Part shown: positions 1 through 12,326 of the stretch, piece by piece
Layout: the number at the start of each line of letters is the position of its first letter
How positions within the stretch are numbered: position 1 is the first letter of the stretch
Origin: Cyanodermella asteris
Lineage: Eukaryota; Ascomycota; Lecanoromycetes; Ostropales; Stictidaceae
DNA: 64,000 bases
Assembly: GCA_900618795.1 (NCBI GenBank)
Contig: UYJD01000016.1
Location: 310,001-374,000 of the forward strand
Direction of reading: 5' to 3'
The notes under the pieces: generated by a model
The model's input: the letters and a program-made list of their open reading frames with translations, nothing else
Databases searched by the model: none
Told to the model about the DNA's origin: nothing
Translations under genes and position numbers: made by a program

Positions 1-2000
1 GACCGATGCCAATGCCACGCGTGGAGACGGATGCATGATCAGATGATGACCGAGCATTGTCTGGTATGCATACCTACGTAGTAGCCGGGACTGAGATATG
101 TGGCCACGTAGAGCTTGACGCAACATCGTAGCGATGGAGTGTGGAAGGCGTCAGGTGAGATCGAGGCGCCTTGAAAATGCTTGACGCTGCCGACGCCACA
201 AAAGCGCCTCACTGTGCGGCGTTCGGGGCGTGCGCAGTGCCGACATTTGAGGTGGAACGAAGACTTCTTTGCAGCCATCTCGTTGCTCTGCGTCCGCGAC
301 GACCATCATCGTGGCCTCCACTGGCAAACCCCCTCATGAGCACCGCGACCGTGGGCATGCAGCTGCAGAATGGGACACCGCGTCGTCAGCGGTCGATTTG
401 TGGCGCGAACCACTGCCCCAGCAGAACAAATAAAGCAGCCCTCCACCATGGTTCTGGAGGTCGCGAAACGCGGTAGTCTGCAAGATGCTGTCTCTCGGCG
501 TCGCGTTATGCTCCAAAATAGACAGGTCAGCAACCCATTTGGGTCACGGACTCGCGGGCCCGGTAAGACAACTCGGTGCGAGGTTGCTATCCAGGCGCAT
601 TTGACCACGCAACGCCAGATGGTGAACGTGCAACACGAGAACCACCGATCGTCACCCATATCACGTCCGACTTTGAGTGGTATCCCATCATGAGCCTAGC
701 GGCTCTTATCGAATGCGAGAATGCCAGGCCAACTGTCTCAGAATGCTGCAGTGTGTCTAGGCAAGTAAATTTGGGTACGTGGAACCGGCCAGCTCTCCAG
801 GTCAAGCTCTGTCCACGACTGGAGCTGCTTTACATATCTGGTAAAGTATAGACTACGATGCCTTAATTTGGAAACCTGCTCCAAGGCATGTTCCGAGTTC
901 TGAAGATGGCGACACTGCCGGCATCTGTTCCGTTGCGTGGACTCGGATCGGGTCATGTTCGTTTCTCGAAAATGGACGAATGCTGTCCCAATTGTGCAAT
1001 TTGTGTCGGCGAGAAGGTGCCTGGGCACTAGATTCTTAGCGATTCTATCCCATTTGTCTGTTTGGTCCCCAGTGCAACGTGAGCTCACCATGGTGACCTC
1101 CTCTTCCGGATTTCGTTGGAGTGATTGGCGTTGATAGTACCTATTGAACAGGCTGAGGGGAGTTCTGGGCTCGGTTCGACGTCCGACTTCGAGTCCACCT
1201 CGTTGCTTCGGTTCCACGCAGTAATGCGCCAAAGGCACAAGAAGAGCTGTGTGGGGTAAGGCCATATAGTAGGATCATGGTATTGATTACCTCATATAAA
1301 CTAACCAGCTTCGTGTGCTTCTGGTCCCTTTCAGAACTCTTTCTTTCAAGCCTTGCAATGTCTAACAAGCATTTACAATGAGTCCCCATACAATAAGAGC
1401 GTGGCATACGATGTTGCGCTTCCTCCTCTATCATGAAAGTCGATGCAACAGAAACGTTTGACTGGATCACAAGCCACGCCATCCAGAACCCTACGAGGCC
1501 CCTTCTTTCTCTCAAGACCGTCCCCTCTTCGAACTCGTCGGTTCTGCGTCGTTGTCGTTTCAAAAAACAAAACACAGTACCCAAGGAGAGAGCGTTGCCC
1601 AATTTGCCTGAAACGCGAACACTAGGTAACAGCCTCACCAAAACTGACCGTTGGATATGCAGACGAAAGTAAAAACCCCAACACCATGCTCATGCCGGAG
1701 GTATTTGCATAGTGATCTTGTGCCATCGCAACTTGTATTGCTCTGACGAACGAGGCTCTCCAATGGCACAACCCGTCCTCGGCCACATGCGAGCGCATCA
1801 AACCATCTTTGCAAGTTGCAAGTCCCACCTGCGCAGCTCTTTACATGCACCAAAGCGACCTAGTCCGAGGACTTGTCCGTGGTGAGAAGTTTGGGTATTT
1901 AGTCAGGACAGCGAAAGCTTGCGTGCCAGGGCCTCGCATACGAGAACTTTGCACAGACCGTGCAGCATCTTCAGAGCCAGACCTTGCCATCAGGACGCTG
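1..2000. other. Gene-poor stretch, no recognised gene
   Basis: I see no recognisable protein family here. Open frames of 60-175 codons overlap one another on both strands, have mixed composition and match nothing I know, so none is called. The right end is the 3' flank of the velB gene. Confidence 0.5.
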
Positions 2001-3469
2001 CTAGTTGGCCCCGTCCGCATCATCGTCGACCTCGGCTGCCTTGCCCGTGGGACCATCCTTTCTGATAGGGATTTTCACACCCTGCATTGCAAAGCATTTG
2101 CTGAGTGGAGTTGACTCAATAACGCCCGGGAACTTTTTGGCGCTATAAACGTGGAACGGGTTGCTGAAACAGGTGGCCAGGATCGGAGCGGTTCCACGAT
2201 TGAGTGTGCCCTTCACAACAGGATCAGCTACGCTGCAGAATTGCATTTTGAGACTGTTCAGGTTAGCAGAGTGACCATGGAGCAAGAGGCGGCCTAAACA
2301 TACCGGAAGGTGCCCTCAGTCCGCACGCTAAGATCTTGAAGGATGAACCAAATCCCGAGCTTTCCGTGCGTATCCGTTAATGGGTTGGCATTTACTGCCA
2401 GACTTCCAATCAGGTTTCTGGTGAACATGCCCGAAGGAGCACTGCGCGGGTCCATAGGCGTGGTGTGCTGGGGCGGCATCAGATTGTTCATCGATGCAGC
2501 TCCACCATATCCCCCCATGCCCTGTTGCCCATATTGATATGCTGCAGCGCCTGTGGGCTGCCCCTGTGCGGACACGTAGTATGACTGGGTTTCCTGGGCC
2601 GATGATCCTCGATTCGGATCGTGGGGGTACTGCTGGATAGCAGCATGATTCTGATGCTGCGGCGGAGTTTGAGGAGGAGGAGGTTGAGACATGTACGGAG
2701 CTGCGTGATGCGCGCCGTAGCCGCCCGGCCCGTATCCGGGGTTCGTCAAGCCAACATGGACCTGCATACCCGCGGCCGCCGCTTGCGCCTGCTGGCTGTG
2801 GGCATTCATGTTGGCAGCTGTGTTAGCAGAGAATGGAAACACGGGGTTGGACGGAGGCGGGTAGCTGGAGCTGGTCGCAGCCGAGATCGAGGGCGAGGTT
2901 GCCGAATGTCTGACCAGATTGACCTCCTTCAGTCCAGTTTCGTCCCAAAGATCGACTGTGAGAATGAAGAAGTTGGTGTCGAATTCATTAGTTTCGCACT
3001 CCTGGCCTGTCTTTTCGTCGATGATAACCAACCGTACGCAGGGCGGGGGCGTTATGGGCCTGCGATCTTTGTCTCCGAAACCACACATCCGCGCTCGAAC
3101 GGGCTCTTGTGCGACTTCCAGCTTGTAAATCTTGCCACCCTCAGTTCTGCTCTCTGTCGCAGGTGGAGGTGGCGGGCCGGAGGTCGCAACCTGACTGCCA
3201 TTCGCCTGTGGGCCGCTAACCCTCGGCGGAGCCATGTTGGACATGGGAGACGAATGCGAACCCTGATGGGCTGTGTTGATGGAAGGATAGTGATTCTGAA
3301 TTTGCCCTTGTGCCATGCCAGCCGGAGGTACCCCGTAAGCTTGAGATGAGTTTGGGTTTTGGCCTTGGGGAACGGAGTAGGATTGCTGCGGCATCTGCGA
3401 ATTTATAGCAGGGTAGTTTGGCTGGCCGGGCGCCTGGCCAGGATAGCCCTGATTGCCTTGGGGATTCAT
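2001..3469 (-). CDS. velB: Velvet-domain regulator, VelB-like
   Basis: VelB is a fungal nuclear regulator that partners VeA and VosA to couple light, development and secondary metabolism. The gene has two exons, 3469-2304 and 2253-2001. The 50-nt intron has a GTATGT donor and AACAG acceptor, and joining gives the family-typical TFRLKMQF. The product is 472 aa. Residues about 1-110 are Pro/Gln/Ser-rich. The first half of the velvet fold starts near 111 and carries [21 protein letters not shown] long Pro/Gln/Gly-rich insertion follows (about 196-345), a known VelB trait. The second half includes [10 protein letters not shown] and [17 protein letters not shown], and the tail is acidic. It is longer than the roughly 370-aa Aspergillus protein because of the disordered parts. 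It is transcribed away from the NFX1-like gene. The family call is firm; the start is the first in-frame ATG. Confidence 0.95.
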
Positions 3470-6086
3470 TTTTAGTTAAAAAGGGATTCTCTGCTGTCTT
3501 TTTCCTGGGGTGGTTCCAACGTTTTGTCCCGTGGCCGAAGCGTGCTGTGTTTGGGAGGCAGGAAAACTCGGCACGAGCGACGAAAGCAGAGCTCGCCTGT
3601 GGTGTGTTCCAAGGCAGGCGCAAACAGCCCTACAACAGCCTGAAAATCACCGACGAAAAGTGCACAGCTGTCGCAGCATGCAATGAAGCAAAGTAGAGGG
3701 AGAGAGCTGCTGTGGACGATCGCTGAGAGGGGTCGCTGATTGTCCGCAAAAGCTTAAATGGCAGCTGGTGGTTGGGGACCTTGGGTCGTCCTGCTCAGTT
3801 GGGTACTCAAGGCACGGCCACACAATCTTGCGCCAGTTGCGGTGTCGGGCTGTACAGGTTCAGATGCGCGTCATGGCATATTCCAGAAGCTGCCACCGGA
3901 CAATGATTCGCTGCTCGGGGAGTGTCGCAAAGGTATACGGTGGCGGACAGCAGCGACGAGCGAACGAGCGAACGAGCGAGGCGCAGAACAGAATCGAGGA
4001 TGTGGGAGCAGCAGCAGCACGTAACGGTACAGGACACACGCAGCACATGGACTCTGGCAACTTGGAGCATGCAGGGCTCTAAGCCGCAGAGCCAGATCTA
4101 TAATCCTACCTACCTACCTTGGTAGCCTTCGATCCGTGACAGTACTTCTGCACCATCTGACTCGGACGCTTTGAACTCGCGCCGACTTACGGCCTCGTGC
4201 CTTCTTGATGAGACATGGGCATAGTAGAGGATGCTCCTCCTATTCGCCGTCCAGCACGATGATCGTCATGCCGTGGCTGAACTCAGGTTGGTCAAGAATT
4301 CAAGACACGGCGAGAATAATTAGCCGCATCTATTCACAGGACGCCGAGTTTGTCCACCGCCTTCTGTCCGTCTGCTTTCCGCGGCTCGTCCTGTTTTTCG
4401 ACGTCGAGTGAAGACGTCTCCTCGGAGCATTGGCCTGTATCGGAAGCCGTCGCGCTTGGGAGCGGAAAACGATAGCGCAATAACTCTTGAACTGAGCTGG
4501 TAGAAAGACGTAAGAACAATGCGAAAACAGACAACGCTTAGCGGATGACTTGGTGGTATTCTCGTTGCTATCAAGGGCTTTGCGCCAGCCCAGGAACCTG
4601 GCTGCTGGGATACGGGCCATACGGCTTCAGTCGGGCCACATCTTCCTGTGACTGTTGCGGTGCCGACTGGCCCCCAGAGCTCCAGCTCCACGGTTGCTTA
4701 CCGCACCCGCAATCATCCACCCTCGTGTACCTGTCAAGGTGTCAGCTTGCGATAAAGCTCCTTGTGGCTGGTTTCGTGATTGTCTCCGCCTTCCAACACT
4801 CAACGATTGTCATGCATGTCAGAACTCTATATGGTCTAGGAGTCAGGATTTGGCGACCTTCGAGGACAGCCTTTCTTTGATCTTCCCTTTTCGTGCGTCT
4901 CCGCCGTCACGAGACTCACGTAACGACGGAGCTGGTTAAGCATTCGCAGCAAGACCAGCAAAGTTCTCCGCGAACTAGATGGTTATCCTGTGTGACCCAG
5001 TCTGCAGATAACGAAATGAGCATCTTGCCTAGTTGGCCGGCCTGTGACAGAAACACTCCACATTGCACGAAGACTAGGACCGCAATCATGTGCGTGACAC
5101 GAACAGAAATTGGCCAGCTCTCGATCGCACTTCGCTCCACCAAGACAGCGGCGCGTACAAACAATGCGCTTTGGATAAATCGTATTAAAGCATAGCGAAC
5201 ATTCCTTTCCATCAAACACGAACACTGATGAATTGTCAAGTCTCGAGACAAATTTTGCCCGCACATTCAAAACACCAAGCAATTATTTTTTGGGTCTAAC
5301 TACGAGCGCAGCACTCTCGACCGCTAACGCACATTTGGCTGGCCAGTTTCACCGCGACAGTCAGCGTAGTTTGACGTCGAAGCTCCGCTAGCATTGTTTC
5401 CACGGCATGTACAATTATCTTCCGGCAGCCTTATTCAGTTGGCATGTCGTTTCGAAGGTACAGCGCAAGGTGGGCTGACAGAAGTCTTTGCCCAAACTGG
5501 TCTATTAGCTCTGCTTGACAAGTACCAGACGTAGCACACGAGCAGCGTTCGAAATGAGCAAAATCTATTCGCGCCAATTCCACATTAGACTGAAGGACCC
5601 CAAACCTATCTGGAGAAGCATCGGCAGCAACTCCGGAGAAAATGTGTGCCAAGCCTCGGCTCCACCTCGTCATTAGCGTCTTGAAACTCATCATGACTCA
5701 AACAGCGCCAACGCAAACACATGCTGTTTTCAAGGACGTTCAGTAAGGAGCTGGATGCTTTCATGATTTTCTGACGTAAAAAGCCGGTCAGTTACTAAAT
5801 AGGCAGCTCTCGGAGCCTGGCAACCTGCCGGTCGTACGCTCACCTGAGTCATTCTTCGGTCGCCGCTGGCGTGCACGCTATCTCCGCTCCGCAAGCTTTT
5901 GCCGCTTCCTCTTCTCTCAATTGTTCAATCGTTTTCTGTCACTTTAAAAGTTTCGCTTTCCTAGACTTCACTCACACTTCACTCACATCTGATCTGTCTG
6001 TTGCCCACCGTTGTCTCGTCCGAACTTTCAGAATACACTTCATTGTGCCATTTCCCACACCCCGTCAGCTGGAAACAACTTCGACC
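3470..6086. promoter_or_regulatory. Long divergent intergenic region between velB and the NFX1-like gene
   Basis: About 2.6 kb separate the two start codons, several times the usual spacing in this window. It holds a short GAGCGAAC-type tandem near 3957-3985 and a CTACCTACCTAC run near 4107-4120, but no convincing gene. Velvet genes often have long leaders and promoters; that reading here is inference. Confidence 0.4.
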
Positions 6087-9000
6087 ATGGCTGACGCCAC
6101 CGCGGCGTCTCCGCAAACACGGCCAGATTCCGCAGCAGCTGGACGCGCATCGCGAAGAAATCGGAGAGGTAGAGGGGGAAGGTCAACTCAAACATCGAAT
6201 CAGTCAAGCGTGAGCCGAGATGTATTGGCTCTCCGACCAGCGTCGGTGGCCATTTCTCCGCAGACTCCTACAGCCGGCCCTTCTACCACAGATGCCGCTG
6301 GGATGGAACGATCGAATGCGCGTCGGAGAGGCGCAAGGGATGGCACAAGAGGAGGTCAGAATCGGCAGCAACAAGTCGCTGAAAGCCAAAATACAGCCAG
6401 TGGTTCAGCTTCTCAACCACAACAAACTCGAACGGGTGGCAGAGGCGGTAATACAACACAAGTAGCAGGCCGTCGGCAGTTTCGTGGTCAATTGACCACA
6501 GAAGGCTCTGCACAGCTAGTTGAAGCGCATGCCCCAGCACTGCAGCCCGACGCTACTGAATTTGTCCCCGGGCAAAGGCATCAGCCAGCGAGGCGACAGC
6601 AGGGACGACATAAACACCCGCCGCAGACTCATGCTCCTGGGCCACGAGCTAGGAGGCCATCAATCGTCAAATCGAATGCCGACGACATCGCGACTCGAAC
6701 ACACGAGGATATTGCTTCCGGAGCTTACGAGTGTCTAATTTGCAGCGAGCCGGTGCACAGAAGGTCGAAAGTATGGTCATGTCACATGTGCTGGTCAGTC
6801 CTGCACATGACTTGTACCCGGAAATGGTCCGAGAACGAGGCAGCTACCGTGTCGACCGGAAGATTACAAGATGGACAACTCCCACCTCCCCGACAGTGGA
6901 GATGTTCCGGCTGCAATTTGCCGCAGGATGATAAACCTGGAGCATACACTTGCTGGTGCGGCAAAGAAAGCGATCCCCCCACCATCTCCGGTCTACCACC
7001 GCACACATGCGGCCAGAGTTGTGGGAAGGCACGTACTAGGCCCCGAAAATGTCCTCATACTTGCGAGCTTGTCTGCCACGCCGGCCCGTGCCCACCTTGC
7101 ACCGCCATGGGACCTGAAGTGAGTTGCTTTTGCGGAAAACAGAGTGCTCGCAAGCGCTGTATAGACACAAACTACGACCAAGGATGGAGCTGCGAGCAGG
7201 TCTGTGGTGAGCCCATGCCTTGTGGCGACCCTGATCACTTATGCCAACGGCCATGCCACGAAGGCCTTTGCGGCGCCTGTGATGTCGTGCTGGACGCACA
7301 ATGTTACTGCGGCAAGGCTAAACAGCAAATCATCTGCAATGACAAAGGCGATGAGTTGGTCAGCGAGGATGGCGTCAACCAGTGGATAGGTATCTTCGAT
7401 TGTGGCGAGACGTGTCGTCGAGAATTGGACTGCGGCAAGCACTTGTGCCAACAAAAGTGTCATCAGCAAGGCGGCGATATAGACCACCACTGCCCAATGT
7501 CCGTGGATCTTGTCACGCACTGCACATGTGGGAAGACAACTTTAAAAGACCTGCGCGTTACACGTACTTCTTGTGAGGATGCGATTCCAGTTTGTGGAAA
7601 GACGTGCGACAAGGGTCTGCCATGCGGGCACTCCTGTGATAGGAAATGCCACGCAGGTGAATGCCCACCTTGTTTTCGTCGGATCGACGTTGACTGCATT
7701 TGCGGAAGAACGACAACCAAGTCACTCTGTCTGCAGGGAGATGATGCCAGGCCTCAATGTATGAGACTGTGCAGAACCACACTCAATTGCGGGCGGCATG
7801 CATGCGAGGAGCATTGCTGCTCGGGAGAAAAACGAGCTACCGAGCGCATTGCCAATAAACGAAAGAGGAGAAACATTGATTCTGTGCCAGCGAGGAGAGA
7901 AGAATTCGAATCTGAACATATCTGTTTACGAGCCTGTGGTCGGCCGCTCAGTTGTGGTAATCCTGATCACACTTGCCAGGAGCTCTGCCACAAAGGTAAA
8001 TGCAACAGCTGTCCGAATGCCATTTTCGACGAAGTTTCATGCCATTGCGGGCACACGGTTCTATATCCTCCGCTTCCATGTGGCACTCAATCACCCCCTT
8101 GCTTCAACCAATGCCAGCGACCGAGTCGCTGCGGCATCCACCAGCAAGTCCCTCATAATTGTCATGGGGACGACGAAACGTGCCCAAAATGCCCCTTTCT
8201 AGTCTCAAAGCGATGTATGTGTGGGAAGAAGACTTTGAAAAACCAGCCCTGTTTCAAAGAGAATGTCAACTGTGGGCTGGTCTGCGGACAGACACTTCGT
8301 TGTGGGTTTCACACTTGCCAAAAGACTTGTCACTTGCCAGGCGAATGCGAAGACGCTGGTGGGAAATGTACGCAAGCTTGTGGCAAAGCAAAGCCAAAGT
8401 GCGGACACCCCGATCTGGAGCTTTGCCATGCGCCGTCTGCATGCAAGGAGGAGAGACCCTGTTCAAGCAAAATGGTCATCACGTGCGAATGTGCCCGGCT
8501 GCGCGTTGAGACCAAGTGTCTTGCCTCAAGGTCATCTGATGGCAATTTGACCAAGAAACTATCATGTGATGAAGAGTGCGCCAGACTAGCCAGAAATCGC
8601 CAACTTGCTAATGCGCTGAATGTCGACCCGGACGAGCACAGCAACGACCACGTCCCTTATGAGACTACTACCCTGCGGTTGTACCAAGAGTTTCCCAGGT
8701 TTACCATGGAGCACGAGCAGAAGCTTCGCATTTTCGCCGCAGATGACGGCGAGAGGCGGTTGAGATTTTCACCGATGAAGAAAGGCCACAGGGGCTTCCT
8801 CCATGCATTGGCACAAGACTTTGGCCTTGAATCAGAGAGTCTCGACCCAGAACCTCATCGCCACGTTGTCATTTTCAAGACGCCAAAATTTGTGGCAGCT
8901 CCTATGAAGACTCTCGCAGACTGCATTCGAATTCGCGCTTTGCAGGGCAAACTGCGTGCGCCAGCGCAAACAGACTCGGCGACACAGAGCGACGCGGAGG

Positions 9001-9623
9001 TCACAGCCACTATTGACGAGCAAATACTCTTCAACGGGTTCGTTCTCACCAACCCAAGGTTCGCTCTGACAATCGACGAAATCAAGTCCACGTTGAGCCC
9101 GGTCCTACGAACGAGTTCGACTTTAGCTTTCGATGTTGAATTTCTACCTTCTGAAGAAGTCGTACTAAGGGCCAAGCCATCCAGCGCGACTACGACTCTG
9201 GCCCCTGAAATTGTCCAGTCCGCATTGAAGGCCATGAAGGGTAGTGTAGCCACCCTCGTCGGAGAAAAGAAACTTGCCGGGACTGTTCGACTTTGTGCTC
9301 TTGACAGTAGCTTGAACTTGCTGCGCAGGGAAGTTGACGCGAACTCGAGTGCTGGTGGATGGAGCATGGTGGCTGCAAAGGGTCAAGCCAGACCTCGACA
9401 ATTTCAGCAGCAAGCTAGTTCCAGCAACAGAAACGGCTTCCTTATGCTTGGAAAGAAAAGGCCGGAAAGGAAGGTGCCGGAGTTGAGGAAAGAAGAATCA
9501 GTCGCCGATGACTGGGAAGAGGCAGTGAGGAAGGAGGAGGAAGCTGAGCAGCAGGCTGCTTCAGCGGTTGATGGAGGAGAGACGGCCGATGATGCTGACG
9601 AACAGGCATCTGACACGACGTGA
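6087..9623 (+). CDS. NFX1-type zinc-finger / R3H protein (FAP1-like)
   Basis: Family members (human NFX1, Drosophila shuttle craft, yeast Fap1) are transcription or ubiquitin-linked regulators; yeast Fap1 binds the FKBP12 homologue Fpr1. The single-exon product is 1178 aa from the ATG at 6087, preceded by a C-rich leader; the frame is open 5' of it but this ATG fits best. The N-terminus is low-complexity with Arg/Gly-rich patches. A RING/PHD-like cluster begins near residue 215 (CLICSEPVHRRSKVWSC). Repeated NFX1 fingers of the type CG..C.KGLPCGHSCDRKCH occupy about 310-860. An R3H domain lies near 868-935 (FPRFTMEHEQKLRIFA). The C-terminus is acidic and Glu/Ala-rich. No break is visible. Specific orthology to FAP1 is inferred from architecture. 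Confidence 0.93.
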   Translation: MADATAASPQTRPDSAAAGRASRRNRRGRGGRSTQTSNQSSVSRDVLALRPASVAISPQTPTAGPSTTDAAGMERSNARRRGARDGTRGGQNRQQQVAESQNTASGSASQPQQTRTGGRGGNTTQVAGRRQFRGQLTTEGSAQLVEAHAPALQPDATEFVPGQRHQPARRQQGRHKHPPQTHAPGPRARRPSIVKSNADDIATRTHEDIASGAYECLICSEPVHRRSKVWSCHMCWSVLHMTCTRKWSENEAATVSTGRLQDGQLPPPRQWRCSGCNLPQDDKPGAYTCWCGKESDPPTISGLPPHTCGQSCGKARTRPRKCPHTCELVCHAGPCPPCTAMGPEVSCFCGKQSARKRCIDTNYDQGWSCEQVCGEPMPCGDPDHLCQRPCHEGLCGACDVVLDAQCYCGKAKQQIICNDKGDELVSEDGVNQWIGIFDCGETCRRELDCGKHLCQQKCHQQGGDIDHHCPMSVDLVTHCTCGKTTLKDLRVTRTSCEDAIPVCGKTCDKGLPCGHSCDRKCHAGECPPCFRRIDVDCICGRTTTKSLCLQGDDARPQCMRLCRTTLNCGRHACEEHCCSGEKRATERIANKRKRRNIDSVPARREEFESEHICLRACGRPLSCGNPDHTCQELCHKGKCNSCPNAIFDEVSCHCGHTVLYPPLPCGTQSPPCFNQCQRPSRCGIHQQVPHNCHGDDETCPKCPFLVSKRCMCGKKTLKNQPCFKENVNCGLVCGQTLRCGFHTCQKTCHLPGECEDAGGKCTQACGKAKPKCGHPDLELCHAPSACKEERPCSSKMVITCECARLRVETKCLASRSSDGNLTKKLSCDEECARLARNRQLANALNVDPDEHSNDHVPYETTTLRLYQEFPRFTMEHEQKLRIFAADDGERRLRFSPMKKGHRGFLHALAQDFGLESESLDPEPHRHVVIFKTPKFVAAPMKTLADCIRIRALQGKLRAPAQTDSATQSDAEVTATIDEQILFNGFVLTNPRFALTIDEIKSTLSPVLRTSSTLAFDVEFLPSEEVVLRAKPSSATTTLAPEIVQSALKAMKGSVATLVGEKKLAGTVRLCALDSSLNLLRREVDANSSAGGWSMVAAKGQARPRQFQQQASSSNRNGFLMLGKKRPERKVPELRKEESVADDWEEAVRKEEEAEQQAASAVDGGETADDADEQASDTT

Positions 9624-10497
9624 CGCGCTAGAACGCGATGTTTAATGTTGCATGACTGTTGCCAATTGCAAAGATTTGGAAGAAAGTAGAGTAGACATAT
9701 AAGTTACTGCTAGATAATCTTGTTTGCCGCCATCAGCCCTACATAAGTACTATACCGTCTGCTTAGTCGAGCAGGACCTCACTACTGGCCCCGTCTCGAT
9801 ATACACCTCCTTTTCAGTGTAGTCATGGATGTCATTCTGCTCTTTGGGTAAAGCATGTTCTCGTGAATAGACAAAATACGTGGACTGATGGTCCATCGAG
9901 GCGAGGTGCCTTATCTCTCAGGAATCGTAGCATGGCCTAAATGACGTCAGCATATTCGGTCTCAACAGTGGTCGTCGCATTTCACGACAAGGCCACTCGA
10001 CTCGATGGCCAGTGTTACATACACAGTTAGTCTGGTGGTTTCACTTCAGGCTGTCTGAAGTCTGAAGCATGGTATCCGATGTGCTAGCGCAGTGACGAGA
10101 AAGTCAACAGAGCAAGTGCGATGCCGGCCTCTAGCGCGGATTCACCTCGCAAGCCTCCTCCACACGCCCGGCAAGATCGGCACGCCATTCCAGGAGCTTC
10201 AATCATTCGTCTTCATAACGAATCCTTTCCCCGGACCTGTGTCTAAACATCTGACTCATTGATTGTATCTTTCGCATTTGTATCTCATCGCGACCTCCAG
10301 TCCTCCATGCACCACTTTCCTCTTTAGATGCATCAGCTCTAGATTACTGCCACATCAGTAGCTCCACCAGATATTCACGGCATCTGCATCACGTTCCGTA
10401 TTTCCGATATCTCTACCTCATGCACCTTCGGAATCAAAGCCGGTAGTTGCGCGTCGAATATTGTCGAACTCGCAGTTTGTGCTTTCGCATTTCAGCG
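9624..10497. other. Intergenic region, no gene seen
   Basis: It holds the 3' flank of the NFX1-like gene and the pyrimidine-rich 5' flank of the MFS gene. No open frame of interest. Confidence 0.5.
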
Positions 10498-12274
10498 ATG
10501 GCACAAATAGCAGCCTCCTCGGTTCCTTCGGACCCAGAAAAGCCTGCCATTGCTTCTGCTGATATAGCCAAAGATTCAGCCCCGGAAAATAGCGACGGGG
10601 CCAAGGACGAAACAAGCAAACATGATCTCACTTGGCGATATCTGGCATTCGATACACATTTGCCAAACCCCAACCCAGTATCCACACGACCCGATGCATC
10701 GCCGCCAGCTCCTCCACCCGACCTTTCAAAATTAGATAACCCTGTTCTCTGGTCGGCAGCACATAAATGGACCGCCGTTCTGCTGTCCTCGTTCGGCTGT
10801 CTGTTAGTTGCTTATGCATCAGCATCGTATGCGTCCGCGATTGTGCCTATCGAGGACGAATTCGGCGTCACCTTCAATGTGGCTAATCTGGGTATCACGC
10901 TATACAACATTGGTTTCGCCATCGTGCCCATGTTATGTGCACCGTTGAGTGAGTCCATCGGCCGCTATCCAATCTTCACCATCTCCGGGATTTTGTTTGT
11001 CGTGGCGCAGATATGCTGTGGCGTGACGAAATCATTTGCTGGTATGGCCATCAGTCGTTTCCTGGCCGGTTGCGGCGGAAGCACATTCAGTACCATCGTT
11101 GGCGGTGTCGTCAGCGATCTGTTCTTAGCTGAAGGGCGGAACGCGCCGATGGCGGTGTTCAGTAGCACGACCTTATCCGGCGTCGGCTTTGGTCTGGCTG
11201 TGTCTGGCTCTATCGTGCAAGATATCAACTGGAGATGGGTCTTTTACGTCCAGGCCATTATCAGCGCTGCTGTCGTATTGCTGGTGGCGATTTTCCTGCG
11301 CGAGACACGAGGAAGTGTCGTGTTACGCCGGAGGGCGAATACCATCACCAGGTGGTACGATCAGCTTGAGGAGCAAGGCTATGTTGGGGTTGAAGCCAAC
11401 GGTGACGCTAAAGGTGCATCTGAAGGCAAGAAACTATATCAGAGAATCCGCTGGAAAGTCGAGGCCGATGAGAAGCGTCCAGGCATGCTGTCACTGATCT
11501 GGATCTCCCTCGTCCGACCGTTCAACATGCTCTTTACCGAGCCCGTCGTATTTTTCTTTTCCTTGTGGGCAACCTTCACATGGTCTGTCCTGTACCTCAC
11601 CTTCGAATCCGTCCCACTCGTCTTCAGAAATCACCACAACTTTAATGACCGTGAAAATGGTCTAGTATTCATCAGTAAGTGTACTCGGAACAACACCATC
11701 TGTGGAGCCAGCTCACTCTTCTCTCAGGCATGATTGTCGGCACCATCTTCGTCGCGCTCCCGCTCTGCATCATGTCCGACAAGAAGACCAGCAATTCCCC
11801 CAAGCTCGCCGGCTCGCCCGAGTCGCGCCTCTTCTTCGTCTGCTTCATGAGTGCCTGCCTGCCCATCGGTCTCTTTTGGTTCGGCTGGACTCAGTTCAGC
11901 AGTATCCCATGGATCGTGCCTGTCCTGGCCATCGGGTGTCTCAGTATCGGCATCTTCTTCGTATATCTCGCCGTCTTCAACTATTTTGCGGACGTTTATG
12001 GCCCATATGCAAGCTCGGCCATGGCTGCAAGCTCATTCTGTACGTATCCGATCCGCTCTTGTGAGTGGTGTTTGCTGACTGGCGACTTATCACAGGCCGA
12101 AACGTGGTATCGGGGATCTTTCCGTACTTCAGCAATATAATGTTCGAGCGGATCACATATCAGGGCGCTTCCAGTCTGTTAGGAGGGATCGCGGTGCTGC
12201 TGATGATGGCGCCGGTGCTGCTGCTTCTGAATGGACCGAAGATAAGAGCAATGTCGAAGTACGTGGTGAAATAA
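10498..12274 (+). CDS. MFS transporter, polyamine/drug:H+ antiporter (TPO1/DHA1) type
   Basis: A plasma-membrane proton antiporter for polyamines or drugs is likely; the substrate cannot be read from sequence. Three exons: 10498-11674, 11728-12039 and 12096-12274. Introns are 53 and 56 nt with GTAAGT and GTACGT donors, and all phases match. The product is 555 aa. The N-terminal about 100 residues are cytosolic and Ser/Pro/Asp-rich. Twelve hydrophobic segments follow. Visible DHA1-type features are the segment after TM1 (SYASAIVPIEDEFGV), LCAPLSESIGR after TM2, SRFLAGCGGSTFSTIVGGV in TM4-5, and a final CRNVVSGIFPYFSNIMFERI. The ATG chosen is the first in frame. It converges on the guanylate kinase gene, with 52 bp between stops. 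Confidence 0.9.
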
Positions 12275-12326
12275 GTCTCGGGCTAGATGAGAAGTCATGG
12301 CAATTGATCATTTTGAGGTTCTACCA

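Noticed and set aside
738-1265. Minus-strand frame of 175 codons with an ATG
   Set aside because: It overlaps another long minus frame, has mixed composition and resembles no family; probably chance.
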